DNA of 37,205 bases. It comes from an uncultured Roseiarcus sp. (GTDB taxonomy: Bacteria > Pseudomonadota > Alphaproteobacteria > Rhizobiales > Beijerinckiaceae). The stretch's first letter is position 1, and each line of letters opens with the position of its first letter. The notes under the pieces were generated by a model that worked only from the letters and a program-made list of their open reading frames with translations, made no database searches and had not been told where the DNA came from. Below, one piece after another: positions 9,215-19,956 of the stretch. The stretch lies in NCBI GenBank assembly GCA_945957375.1, contig CAMFKX010000016.1:1-37205 (forward strand), written 5' to 3'. Both the position numbers and the translations under genes were made by a program.

Positions 9215-9742
9215 ATGATCAGCTTGGTTGCCGGACACAGCTTGGGAACGCGCGCGACGGCTTTGGCCAGCGTCGCGGCGGCGCTTGTCGCGCTGGCGAC
9301 GCCGGCCGGCGCCGCACCCGCCGTCCCGGACGTGAAGGTCGTGGACGTCAAGGCCTACGTCTATCTCGAGCGGGCGGGCCGGCTGTCCGAGAACATGATC
9401 GGGGCGCCCGCATTGGTCGACGCGCCGCGTGGCGGCGCGCCCGGCGGCGACACCGCGACCGCGGTCCTGCTCGACATCGTCTTTCAGGGCGACAAGGCGG
9501 CCGCGCCGGCCAAGGGCGTTCCGGCGACCGTCGACATCACCCAGACCGCGCGTTCGGGCGCGCGGCTTCAGACGCACCGGGCCTTCGCCAACTTCGCCTT
9601 CGGGCCGGACGGCCTGGCGCATAAGGCGGTCTTCCTCGAAGGCGCGACCTGCATGCCGCTCGAAGTCAATGTCCGTGCCGGCAAGACGACCAAGTCGGCG
9701 CGGCTGGACTTCAGCTGCGAGGCGGTGCCGGCGCAAAAATAG
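9215..9742 (+). CDS. exported protein of unknown function
   Basis: A 175-residue protein with a convincing signal peptide (TALASVAAALVALATPAGAA). The mature part looks like a single beta-rich domain (PDVKVVDVKAYVYLERAG, then ATAVLLDIVFQGDK) with two cysteines (CMPL and FSCEA) that could form a disulfide in the periplasm. GAGGAG lies ahead of the ATG. It is 106 bp downstream of the PEP-CTERM gene and converges with the GT-C-like membrane protein with a 6-bp gap. I do not recognise the family, and the shared strand with the PEP-CTERM gene is the only functional hint. Confidence 0.75.
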   Translation: MISLVAGHSLGTRATALASVAAALVALATPAGAAPAVPDVKVVDVKAYVYLERAGRLSENMIGAPALVDAPRGGAPGGDTATAVLLDIVFQGDKAAAPAKGVPATVDITQTARSGARLQTHRAFANFAFGPDGLAHKAVFLEGATCMPLEVNVRAGKTTKSARLDFSCEAVPAQK

Positions 9743-9748
9743 CCCAGT

Positions 9749-11215
9749 TCAGGGCGCGGGCGCAGGCGCGGGGAGGGCGTCGCGCCGGACGTGGACGACG
9801 GCGACCTTGTCGGCATAGAGCCGCCGCCAGCCGGGCTGGCGATCGAGGAACCCCACGACGGCGTCTTCGGGCGGAAAGATGGTCCAGGCGACGCGGTACT
9901 TTTCCGTGGTCGCGTTCACCGTGGCCGGATCGCCCGCGGCGAGCTTCGCCGACAGCGCCAGCATCGGTCCCAGGTACATGTCGGCGCGTCCGTCGATGAA
10001 CGGGCGAACGTGCTCGAAGATGAGGTAGCCGCCGAAGCCGTAGGCGTTCAGCACGGGGAGCGCCCTAAGCTCCGCCGGCACCGCGGCGAGCGCCGCGATC
10101 GGCGCGCTGGGTCCGTCGCGCCGCTCGATCGGAAGCCAGATCCGGACCGCAACCAGGGCCAGGACCATCGCGAGCGCGACATAGGCGGCCTTCGGCGTCC
10201 CGCGCGCCCCAGCGGCCGGTTCGGGCTGGATCGCCTTCGCGATCGGCCGCGCGAGCAGCATCGGCCCGATCAGCCCGAGCAATTGCCCATGCCGGGCGTG
10301 GGCGAGCGCCATGGCCAGCAACCCGAGCAGCAGCACGACCCGGATCGGCGGGGCGGCGACGGGACGCGTCAGGGAGAAGCCGAGCAGGGCGAGCAGCGCG
10401 ACCTCCAGCGGGCCGACGTGGCTGAAGTCGGCCGGCGCCCATTCCTTGATCTGCGACAGGTGCTCGACGCCGAGGAGCCGGAACGGAAACAGGAGCGCCT
10501 CGACGCCGTAGGGGTTGACCAGCGCCGCCGCCGTGGCGGCGGCCGCGAACAGGGCCCAGCCGCGCGCGGCCGCCATTCGCTCGCCCGACCGCGCTTCGAT
10601 CGCGGCCTCGAGCGCGAACGGCGCGATCAGCGCGAGTCCGAAGACGAAGCCGCCGTGCAGATTGACCCAGAGCATGACGAGCAAGGCGAGGCCGAAGGGC
10701 GGCGGCCGGTCCCGGTCGCGCGCCGCGAGCAGGCCGGCGGTCCAGGCCGCGGCGACCGGCAGGGCGAGCAGGTGGGGCCGCGCGAGCAGTCCCGGCGTCC
10801 AAAGCGCGACGCCGACGATGACCACGACCGCCAGCGCGGCGCCGGCGAGGTCGCGCGCCACCCGCAGGCCCATGATCGCCGCGGCCAGGGCGGCGGCGAA
10901 AGCCGTCAGCAACGCGACGCCGCTCCATCCTGCGGCGCGATAGGCCAGGGTGAAGAGCAATTCCGACAGCCACTCGTGCGCGGTCCATGGCGCGCCCGGC
11001 ATGGAATGGCTGAACGGATCGGCGCGCGGGACGGCGCCGTGGGCGAGCATCCACTGGCCGGTCGCGACATGCGACCAGGTGTCGGCGTCGTTGAACACGT
11101 TCGGCGCGAAGGCGGTGATCGCGAAGATCGCCACGGCGATGAGGGCGACGACGCCGACGCCGCCTCCGCAACGATCGTCCCGGGCGTCATGATAGGTGTG
11201 AACGGCGACAGACAT
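9749..11215 (-). CDS. polytopic membrane protein, GT-C-glycosyltransferase-like
   Basis: A 488-residue protein with about ten predicted membrane helices. After the first helix, an extracytoplasmic loop reads FNDADTWSHVATGQWMLAHG and then ADPFS and HEWLSE. This acidic D-x-W loop with a following G-x-W-x-L-x-H-G resembles GT-C enzymes that use lipid-linked sugar donors. The C-terminal soluble part has LNAYGFGGYLIFEH and FIDGRADMYLG, a pattern I associate with uncharacterised GT-C-like membrane proteins. ATG at 11215 was taken; a TTG at 11239 in the same frame would add eight residues. Neither has a good Shine-Dalgarno. It is divergent from the TauE-like permease with start codons 78 bp apart. 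Glycosyl transfer is a hypothesis from the loop motif. Confidence 0.7.
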   Translation of the reverse strand: MSVAVHTYHDARDDRCGGGVGVVALIAVAIFAITAFAPNVFNDADTWSHVATGQWMLAHGAVPRADPFSHSMPGAPWTAHEWLSELLFTLAYRAAGWSGVALLTAFAAALAAAIMGLRVARDLAGAALAVVVIVGVALWTPGLLARPHLLALPVAAAWTAGLLAARDRDRPPPFGLALLVMLWVNLHGGFVFGLALIAPFALEAAIEARSGERMAAARGWALFAAAATAAALVNPYGVEALLFPFRLLGVEHLSQIKEWAPADFSHVGPLEVALLALLGFSLTRPVAAPPIRVVLLLGLLAMALAHARHGQLLGLIGPMLLARPIAKAIQPEPAAGARGTPKAAYVALAMVLALVAVRIWLPIERRDGPSAPIAALAAVPAELRALPVLNAYGFGGYLIFEHVRPFIDGRADMYLGPMLALSAKLAAGDPATVNATTEKYRVAWTIFPPEDAVVGFLDRQPGWRRLYADKVAVVHVRRDALPAPAPAP

Positions 11216-11292
11216 GAATGGTCGGCAACGCAATCGCAACGCGGCGGCGTCACGACCTTGTCCCGCGCGTCCGCTTCAGCCAACATCTTCCC

Positions 11293-12048
11293 ATGCCGGC
11301 TTCGTCTCTGTCGCTGACGCCGATTGTCGCGGCGACCTTCTTCGCCGCCGGCGTCGTCAAGGGCGTCACCGGCATGGGGCTGCCGACCGTCGCCATGGGG
11401 CTCCTCGTCGCCATACTGTCGCCGCTGACCGCCGCGAGCCTGCTGATCATCCCGGCCTTCGTCACCAACGTCTGGCAGCTCTTCGCCGGGCCGCGCCTCG
11501 CGCCGCTGATCGTGCGGCTCTGGCCGATGATGGCTGCGGTGGTCGTGGGAACGGCGGCGGGGGCGCCGCTGCTGACCGGCGGCGACGTCCGGCTCACCAC
11601 CGCGGCGCTTGGCGCAGCGCTGGCGGGCTACGCCGGCTTCGCGCTGATCGCACCACCGCTGCGCATCCCGGCGCGGCTCGAGCCGTGGCTTTCGCCGGCG
11701 GTCGGCGGGGCCACCGGCCTCGTCACCGGCTGCACCGGCGTCTTCGTCGTTCCGGCGGTGCCCTATCTCCAGGCGCTCGGCCTGGCCAAGGACGATCTCG
11801 TCCAGGCTCTCGGCCTGTCGTTCACCGTCTCGACCGTCGCGCTGGCCGCGGCGCTCGGCGCTCGCGGCGCGTTGCGCTTCGATAATCTCGAGCTGTCCGC
11901 GCTGGCCGTGATCCCGGCGCTGGTCGGCATGTTCGCGGGGCAGGTCATTCGCGCCCGGGTGAGCCCCGGGACGTTTCGCCTCGGCTTCCTGATCGGCCTC
12001 CTCGCGCTCGGGGCGGAGATGACGGCGCGGTCGCTCTGGACGGCTTGA
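11293..12048 (+). CDS. TauE/SafE-family permease
   Basis: A 251-residue, very hydrophobic protein with about eight membrane helices in two similar halves. The first half has FFAAGVVKGVTGMGLPTVAM and the second GGATGLVTGCTGVFVVPAVP, the glycine-rich repeated motif of the TauE/SafE family. Members export sulfite, sulfoacetate or related organic acids. ATG at 11293 fits the family N-terminus; the frame is open back to an ATG at 11218, which would overlap the divergent gene's start region and add a charged, non-conserved leader. Nothing nearby indicates a substrate. Confidence 0.85.
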   Translation: MPASSLSLTPIVAATFFAAGVVKGVTGMGLPTVAMGLLVAILSPLTAASLLIIPAFVTNVWQLFAGPRLAPLIVRLWPMMAAVVVGTAAGAPLLTGGDVRLTTAALGAALAGYAGFALIAPPLRIPARLEPWLSPAVGGATGLVTGCTGVFVVPAVPYLQALGLAKDDLVQALGLSFTVSTVALAAALGARGALRFDNLELSALAVIPALVGMFAGQVIRARVSPGTFRLGFLIGLLALGAEMTARSLWTA

Positions 12049-12062
12049 ACGACTCCGGCGGC

Positions 12063-12087
12063 GGAACCTTAGGCGACCGCGACGGTT
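12063..12087 (+). promoter_or_regulatory. candidate EcfG (general stress sigma factor) promoter of treZ-treY
   Basis: GGAAC at 12063-12067 is followed by exactly 17 bases and then GTT at 12085-12087. This is the GGAAC-N16/17-GTT pattern of EcfG-type promoters in alphaproteobacteria. Transcription would begin about 20 bases before the treZ GTG at 12116. The same motif with the same spacing precedes glgX (19324-19348), which makes chance less likely. Confidence 0.6.
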
Positions 12088-12115
12088 AGGTGAACAGGTC
12101 GAAGCCGGGGGTCTC

Positions 12116-13885
12116 GTGGCGAAATTCCGACATTGGTCGCACGGCCCGTCGTTTGAGAGCGGCGGAGTCCGGTTTCGCGTGTGGGCGCCGGCCGAGGCGC
12201 GCGTGAGCCTCGCGCTGGAGGGCAGGCCGGCCCCGCTGCCGATGGCGCGCGGCGACGACGGATTCTTCGAGACCTTCGTTCCGGACCTCGGAGGCGGCGC
12301 GCGCTATCGCTTCGTCTTGGCCGACGGGACGCTCGTCCCGGATCCAGCCTCGCGCTTCCAGCCCGACGGCGTCCACGGCGCGAGCGAGACGGTCGATCCG
12401 GGCGCCTACGCGTGGAGCGAGCGCTGGGCGGGCCTCGCCTGGGAGGACGTTGTCCTGTACGAACTGCATCTGGGCGCGTTCACCCGCGCCGGCACGTTCG
12501 ACGGCGCAACGGAGATGCTCGACTATCTCGCCGCCCTCGGCGTCACTGCGGTCGAACTGATGCCGGTCGCGGCCTTCGGCGGTCGGCGGGGCTGGGGCTA
12601 CGACGGAGTCGGCCTCTACGCGACCCATGCCGGCTACGGCCGGCCGGAACGGTTCAAGGCGTTTGTCGAGGCCGCGCACGGCCACGGGATCGCGGTCCTG
12701 CTCGACGTCGTCTACAACCACTTCGGGCCCGACGGGAATTATCTGCCGCGCGTCGCGCCCGACTTCTTCACCGGCCGCCACGCGACGCCGTGGGGCGACG
12801 GGATCAACTACGACGGGGCGAACGCCCGCCCGGCGCGCGACTTCATCATCGAGAACGCGCTCTCCTGGCTCGACGAATTCCACCTCGACGGGCTGCGCCT
12901 CGACGCCGTCCACGCGATTCATGACGACAGCCGGCCGGACATCCTCGACGAACTTGCCGCGCGCGTACGGGCGGAGTTCGACCGGCCGGTTCACCTCCTG
13001 CTGGAGAACGAGAACAACGAGCCGGATCGCCTGCGTCGAGAGGACGGACGCCCAACGCGCTACACTGCGCAGTGGAACGACGACGTCCACCACGTCCTAC
13101 ACGTGGCGGCGACGAGCCAGCAGACCGGCTACTACGCCGACTATGGCGAGACGGCGCTGATTGGGCGCGCGCTCGCCGAGGGATTCGCCTACCAGGGCGA
13201 GTTCTCGCGCCATCGCGGCGGCCCGCGCGGCGCGCCGAGCGCCGACCTGCCGCCTTCGGCCTTCGTCGCCTTCCTGCAGAACCACGACCAGATCGGCAAC
13301 CGCGCCTTCGGCGACCGGCTGAGCGCGCTCGTCCCGCCCGCGACGTTGCGCGCGCTGGCGGGCGTCGTCCTGCTGCTGCCGCAGATCCCGATGCTGTTCA
13401 TGGGCGAGGAGTGGGGCGCGAAGGAGCCGTTCCTGTTCTTCTGCGACTTCGACGGCGACCTCGCCGCCGCGGTCCGGGAGGGGCGACGGCGCGAGTTCGC
13501 CCGCTTCCCCGAATTCGCCGATCCCGACAGCGTCGCAAGAATTCCCGATCCGCTGGCCGAGGCGACCTTCCTCGCCGCGAAGCTCGACTGGACGGCGATC
13601 GACGCCGAGCACCTCGCCTTCACCCGCGAGGCGCTCGCCGCGCGCCGCAAGTACGTCCGGCCGCTGATCGGCGACATCGCGCGGGCCGGGACCTGGCTCG
13701 AACTCGGCGAGCGCGCCGTCCGCGTCGCGTGGACGGCCGGCGAACGGCGGCTCGTGCTGCTGGCGAATCTCGGCGAGCGGCCCGCGACCTTCGCCGAGGC
13801 GCCCGGCGTCGAGATCTGGCGCTGCGGCGACGCGAGCGAACCGGGCGCGCTCGGGCCCTGGAGCGTGCGCTGGAGCCTCGAATGA
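12116..13885 (+). CDS. treZ: malto-oligosyltrehalose trehalohydrolase
   Basis: A 589-residue GH13 enzyme that releases trehalose from malto-oligosyltrehalose made by TreY. An N-terminal carbohydrate-binding-like domain (SGGVRFRVWAPAEARVSLAL) is followed by the TIM barrel: DVVYNHFG near 196-203, nucleophile Asp in LRLDAVHAIHD near 262, the TreZ-type acid/base region LLLENENNEPDRL near 297, and FLQNHDQIGNR near 390. The C-terminal beta domain ends in WSVRWSLE. The start is GTG at 12116, following GGGGGT, and lies about 20 bases after the expected start of the stress-type promoter. Its TGA overlaps the ATG of treY by four bases (ATGA), so the two are translationally coupled. Length and motif order are those of intact family members. 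Confidence 0.95.
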   Translation: MAKFRHWSHGPSFESGGVRFRVWAPAEARVSLALEGRPAPLPMARGDDGFFETFVPDLGGGARYRFVLADGTLVPDPASRFQPDGVHGASETVDPGAYAWSERWAGLAWEDVVLYELHLGAFTRAGTFDGATEMLDYLAALGVTAVELMPVAAFGGRRGWGYDGVGLYATHAGYGRPERFKAFVEAAHGHGIAVLLDVVYNHFGPDGNYLPRVAPDFFTGRHATPWGDGINYDGANARPARDFIIENALSWLDEFHLDGLRLDAVHAIHDDSRPDILDELAARVRAEFDRPVHLLLENENNEPDRLRREDGRPTRYTAQWNDDVHHVLHVAATSQQTGYYADYGETALIGRALAEGFAYQGEFSRHRGGPRGAPSADLPPSAFVAFLQNHDQIGNRAFGDRLSALVPPATLRALAGVVLLLPQIPMLFMGEEWGAKEPFLFFCDFDGDLAAAVREGRRREFARFPEFADPDSVARIPDPLAEATFLAAKLDWTAIDAEHLAFTREALAARRKYVRPLIGDIARAGTWLELGERAVRVAWTAGERRLVLLANLGERPATFAEAPGVEIWRCGDASEPGALGPWSVRWSLE

Positions 13886-16794
13886 TCCCGCCGCGCGCGA
13901 CCTATCGTCTGCAGATGCGCGAGGCGTTCGGCTTCGCCGCGGCCGTGGCGATCGCGCCCTATCTCGCCCGGCTCGGGATCAGCCACGTGTACCTATCGCC
14001 GATCTTCAAGGCGCGGCCGGGCAGCGCGCACGGGTACGACATCACCGACCATTCCGCGCTGAACCCCGAACTCGGAACCGAGGCCGACTTCGCCGCGATG
14101 ATCGCCGCCTTCCGCCGCGAGGGTCTGGGCGTCGTGCTCGACATCGTCCCCAACCACATGGGCGTCGGCGGGGCCGACAATCCGCTGTGGCTCGACGTGC
14201 TCGCATGGGGGCAGGAGTCGCGTTACGCGGGCTGGTTCGACATCGATTGGTCGGCCCATTCGGGGCCGCGCGGCGGCAAGCTGCTCGCTCCCGTCCTCGG
14301 CGAACCCTACGGCGAGGCTTTGCGGGCGGGAACGCTCGCGCTGAAATTCGACGCCGACGCGGGCGCCTTCGCCGTCTGGGCCTACGATTCCCACAAGCTG
14401 CCGATCTCGCCGCTGACCTACGCGACGGTGCTCGGGCGCGACGCGGAGGCGCTCGAGCGGATGGGCGACCGCTTCCTCGATCTGCCCAACTGGCGGCCCG
14501 AGATCGCCGCGCGCGCGAGCGGCCTCGAGGCGGAACTGGCCGCGCTCGTCCGCGACGACCCCGCCGCACGGGCGGGCGTCGAGGCGCGGGTCGCCGCGAT
14601 CAACGGCGACTGGCGCGCGCTCGACGCGCTGATCGCCGCGCAGAACTGGCGCGTCGCGTTCTTCCGCGTCGCCGAGGACGAGATCAACTATCGCCGCTTC
14701 TTCAATATCAACGATCTCGCCGGCCTGCGGATGGAGCTCGGCCCGGTGTTCCGCCACGCCCATGCGCGCGTGTTCGCCATGCTCGAAGCCGGCGACATCG
14801 AGGGCCTGAGGATCGACCACATCGACGGGCTGTTCGACCCCAAGGCCTACCTCGTGGCGCTGCGCGAGCACGCCGCCCGACCGTTCTGGCTCGTGGTCGA
14901 GAAAATCCTCGCGCCGCACGAGGCGCTGCGGCCGGACTGGCCGGTCGAGGGGACGACCGGATACGATTTCGTCAATTGGCTTCTCGGCGTGCTGATCGAC
15001 CCTGCCGCCGAAGCCGCGTTCGACGAGACCTACCGCAGCTTCGCCGGCGCTTCCGAGAGCTACGCGTCGGTCGCGATCGCGAGCAAGCTCCGCATCATGG
15101 ATTACGAGATGGCGAGCGAGGCGACCGCGCTCGGCCGCGCCGCCGCGCGCCTCGCCGACGAGAGCCCGATGACCGCCGACCTGACGCGCGGCATTCTGCA
15201 GCGCGCAATCCGGCAGACGGTCGCGCATTTCCCGGTCTATCGCACCTATCTCGATCTCGCCGGCGAGCCGGACGAAGCGGATCTGCGCGACATCGCCTGG
15301 GCGATCGCGCGCGCGCGCCGCAGCGATCCGGATCTGCACCCGTCGGCGTTCGACTTTCTCGAGGCTGCGCTGACGGCCAATCCGGAGGCGCTTCGCGCGC
15401 GACGGCTCAGCCGGACCGGGACGGTGCGCTTCGCCATGCGGATGCAGCAGGCGACCGGGCCGGTGATGGCCAAGGGCGTCGAGGACACCGCCTTCTACCG
15501 GTACAGCCGCTTCGTCGCCCTCAACGAAGTGGGCGGAGCGCCGGACAGGTTCGGCGTCGCGCCGGCGGCCTTTCACAAGGCCAACGTCCAGCGCGCGAAG
15601 TCCTGGCCGCTGGCGATGCTCGCGAGCGCCACCCACGACACCAAGCGCGGCGAGGATTCCCGGGCGAGGCTCGCCGTGCTCGCCGAACGGCCGGAGGAAT
15701 GGCGGCGCCAGGTCGGCGGCTGGAGCCGCATCCTGCGCGCCCGCCTCGGCGACGTCGAAGGCGCGGCCGCGCCGGACCGCAACGACGAATATCTGATCTA
15801 CCAGATGCTGGTCGGGGCCTGGCCGATGGACATGCTGGAGAGCCCGGCGCCCGCGGCGCTCGCGGCCTTCGCCGAGCGCCTGCGCGGCGCGCTGACCAAG
15901 TCGATCCGCGAGGCGAAGCTGCGCTCGGGCTGGGCGTCGCCGAACGCGGCCTACGAAGAGGCGGCGCTCGCCTTCGCGGCGGAGGCCTTGCGTCCGGACG
16001 GGGGCTTCCTCGCCGCGTTCCTGCCTTTCGTCGCGGAGGTCGCGCGGCTCGGCGTGCACAACAGCCTCGTCCAGACCGTGCTGAAGCTGACCGCGCCGGG
16101 GGTCCCGGACATCTTTCAGGGCGCGGAGCTGTGGGACTTTTCGCTGGTCGATCCCGACAACCGTAGGCCGGTCGATTATCGCGCGCGGTCGGCGGCGCTC
16201 GACGCAATCGCGCCGCTTCTGGGGCTTTCCACTGCTGCGCTCGGCGGCGTCGGCGCCCCCTCCCCCCTTGTGGGGGAGGGAGGGGAGGGGGGTCGCGCCG
16301 CCGCGGATCGCAAGCCTGGAGACGGCGCCGACTCCCGCTTTCAGCCCGACCCCCCACCCCAGCCCTCCCCCACAAGGGGGGAGGGGGCGCAGCGAAGCCT
16401 TCTCGACGCTTCCGAGAACCGCGCGGGGCTGTTCGCTTCGCTGATGGAGTCCTGGCGCGACGGCCGCGTGAAGCTCGCAACCAGCGCGCTCCTGCTCGCG
16501 CTGCGCCGCGACCGTCGGGCGCTGTTCGCGGAGGGCGGCTACCAGCCGCTCGAGATCGTCGGCGAGGAGGCCGACTGGGCGTTCGGCTTCCTGCGCGAGC
16601 ACGCGGGACAGCGCCTCGCGGTGATCGTCGCGCGCTATCCGGCCAGGCGCGAGGCGAAGCCGGACTGGCAGGCGGTCGCGCGGCTGCCCGCGGGGCGATG
16701 GTCGGATCTGTTCCGCGCCAGCGCGATCGACCCGGACGCGCCGTTGGGATCGTGGCTGGGCGAACTACCAGTCGCGGTGCTGACGCATCTGTAG
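13882..16794 (+). CDS. treY: malto-oligosyltrehalose synthase carrying an in-frame palindromic element
   Basis: A 970-residue GH13 enzyme that converts the reducing end of maltodextrins to a trehalosyl unit in the cytoplasm, the step before TreZ. It begins IPPRATYRLQM and has the barrel motifs LDIVPNHMGVGG (near 87), LRIDHIDGLFD with the catalytic Asp near 312, LVVEKILAPHE near 338, the TreY signature ATHDTKRGEDSRARL near 583, and TAPGVPDIFQGAELWD. ATG at 13882 overlaps the treZ stop by four bases; the frame is open far upstream, but that part is antisense-type noise over treZ. Residues about 791-837 are encoded by a 138-bp palindromic repeat and read as a Gly/Pro-rich linker (PSPLVGEGGEGG, then PPPQPSPTRGEG) between the catalytic part and the C-terminal domain. 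The rest is intact, so the enzyme is probably functional. Confidence 0.93.
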   Translation: MIPPRATYRLQMREAFGFAAAVAIAPYLARLGISHVYLSPIFKARPGSAHGYDITDHSALNPELGTEADFAAMIAAFRREGLGVVLDIVPNHMGVGGADNPLWLDVLAWGQESRYAGWFDIDWSAHSGPRGGKLLAPVLGEPYGEALRAGTLALKFDADAGAFAVWAYDSHKLPISPLTYATVLGRDAEALERMGDRFLDLPNWRPEIAARASGLEAELAALVRDDPAARAGVEARVAAINGDWRALDALIAAQNWRVAFFRVAEDEINYRRFFNINDLAGLRMELGPVFRHAHARVFAMLEAGDIEGLRIDHIDGLFDPKAYLVALREHAARPFWLVVEKILAPHEALRPDWPVEGTTGYDFVNWLLGVLIDPAAEAAFDETYRSFAGASESYASVAIASKLRIMDYEMASEATALGRAAARLADESPMTADLTRGILQRAIRQTVAHFPVYRTYLDLAGEPDEADLRDIAWAIARARRSDPDLHPSAFDFLEAALTANPEALRARRLSRTGTVRFAMRMQQATGPVMAKGVEDTAFYRYSRFVALNEVGGAPDRFGVAPAAFHKANVQRAKSWPLAMLASATHDTKRGEDSRARLAVLAERPEEWRRQVGGWSRILRARLGDVEGAAAPDRNDEYLIYQMLVGAWPMDMLESPAPAALAAFAERLRGALTKSIREAKLRSGWASPNAAYEEAALAFAAEALRPDGGFLAAFLPFVAEVARLGVHNSLVQTVLKLTAPGVPDIFQGAELWDFSLVDPDNRRPVDYRARSAALDAIAPLLGLSTAALGGVGAPSPLVGEGGEGGRAAADRKPGDGADSRFQPDPPPQPSPTRGEGAQRSLLDASENRAGLFASLMESWRDGRVKLATSALLLALRRDRRALFAEGGYQPLEIVGEEADWAFGFLREHAGQRLAVIVARYPARREAKPDWQAVARLPAGRWSDLFRASAIDPDAPLGSWLGELPVAVLTHL
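16253..16390. repeat. REPIN-like nested palindromic element 1, in frame inside treY
   Basis: The first and last 28 bases (16253-16280 and 16363-16390) are a perfect inverted repeat, extended inward imperfectly by G/C runs. Each arm is itself close to a hairpin (CTCCCCC, a short loop with TTGT, then GGGGGAG). The total is 138 bp, a multiple of three, with no stop in the treY frame. The arm-inside-arm design and widespread G/C-run sequence resemble REP doublets. A target duplication could not be identified by eye. Confidence 0.85.
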
Positions 16795-17151
16795 GCGCGC
16801 TCGCTGAGCGCGCCCCTGCACGCTGGAGGTCGCGCGAGGCGAGCGGCGGGTGGCGCCGGACGAACCAAAGGTCTGGTTCCCGTCGACGGAATCCTTCGCC
16901 AAGGTCCTGCCCGCCGGCAACCGCGACCTGCTGCGGGTGATCGCGGAACAGGCGCCCGGCTCGCTGGACGAACTCGCGCGGATCACCGGCAAGGCGAAGT
17001 CGAACCTGTCCCGCACCTTGAGGACGATGGAGGGTTACGGACTGGTTCGTCTGGAACGGGGCGAGCGTGGCCGCATCACGCCGCGCGTGATGCACGACCG
17101 GGTCGAATTGTCCTTGCCGCTGACGATTTCGACAAGGCGAGTTGACCGCGC

Positions 17152-19290
<2,139 letters not shown>

Positions 19291-19323
19291 GTCGATTCCT
19301 TGCCCGAAGAATCCCGCACGTCC

Positions 19324-19348
19324 AACGCCGAACGCCCGCTGTTGTTCC
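19324..19348 (-). promoter_or_regulatory. candidate EcfG (general stress sigma factor) promoter of glgX
   Basis: Read on the minus strand, GGAAC (19348-19344) is followed by 17 bases and GTT (19326-19324), with C before it, so it also reads GGAAC-N16-CGTT. This matches the alphaproteobacterial general-stress promoter pattern. It lies 34 bases ahead of the glgX ATG at 19290 and matches the element before treZ in spacing. Confidence 0.65.
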
Positions 19349-19398
19349 CTGTCAGGCGCGGGATCGGCTCGCGCAGTTTGGCGTATCGATCGCGATCG

Positions 19399-19956
19399 TC
19401 ACGAAAGCGGTTCGCTTCGCGGGACGCGCATCGCAGGGTCCGAACTCCTCTCGAATCGTTCGAAGACTTGCAGAGCGGCGTTCGCGGCGGCGACGCGGGT
19501 TTCGTCGTCATGGATATGCGCGTCGAGGCGCGCCAGCAACCGCCGCCAGCTTTGGGCGTCGCAAGGCGAAGACAGATACGCGCGAGGCAATCCTGGCCCG
19601 ACTCGCTTCGCCAGGACGTTTCCGCCGATGCGCGATCCTTCGAGGACGTAGAGGATTCCGGCGAGGCTGGCCGGATCGTCGGACGCGTCGAAGGCCGCGC
19701 CCTGCGGCGCTGTCGCATCGAGGGCGGTCAGATCCTGTTCGAGCGCGGCGCGGCGGGGCCGCATCGTCCAGCCGGCGCTCGCGGCGGCGGCGCTGTTCTC
19801 GAGCCAGACCTCGATCGGCAGGAGCGCCCTGGCGTGCGCCAGCAGAAAGCGACGATAGGAAGCCGGCTCGTGCAGCACGAAGCCGGAGAAGGCCGCGTCG
19901 ACTCTCGCGTGTGCGGTTGCGGTCGCAGATCGCAACCAGGCGTGCGCGTCAGACAT
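19399..19956 (-). CDS. biliverdin-producing heme oxygenase (BphO/HemO-like)
   Basis: A 185-residue soluble protein with the heme oxygenase pattern. The proximal His is His16 in TATAHARVDAAF, and the distal glycine-rich helix is YVLEGSRIGGNVLAKRVG (103-120). It should open heme to biliverdin, CO and iron with electrons from a reductase. In many alphaproteobacteria such genes sit beside a bacteriophytochrome and supply its chromophore; no phytochrome, histidine kinase or heme uptake gene is in the window. It lies 108 bp downstream of the glgX start on the same strand, as a separate unit with its own upstream region. The family is well supported; its role (phytochrome or iron) cannot be told. 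Confidence 0.85.
   Translation of the reverse strand: MSDAHAWLRSATATAHARVDAAFSGFVLHEPASYRRFLLAHARALLPIEVWLENSAAAASAGWTMRPRRAALEQDLTALDATAPQGAAFDASDDPASLAGILYVLEGSRIGGNVLAKRVGPGLPRAYLSSPCDAQSWRRLLARLDAHIHDDETRVAAANAALQVFERFERSSDPAMRVPRSEPLS

Noticed and set aside
13072-13881. Open frame upstream of treY, which would make a 1240-residue protein
   Set aside because: It overlaps treZ entirely; the upstream residues are Arg/Ala/Pro-rich shadow sequence, and the ATGA overlap gives a natural treY start.
16253-16390. Reading the treY palindrome as a CRISPR or terminator structure
   Set aside because: There is one inverted pair only, no spacer series, and it lies within an open coding frame that continues to the normal C-terminal domain.
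13993-16602. Minus-strand open frame of 869 codons
   Set aside because: Antisense of treY; shadow composition.
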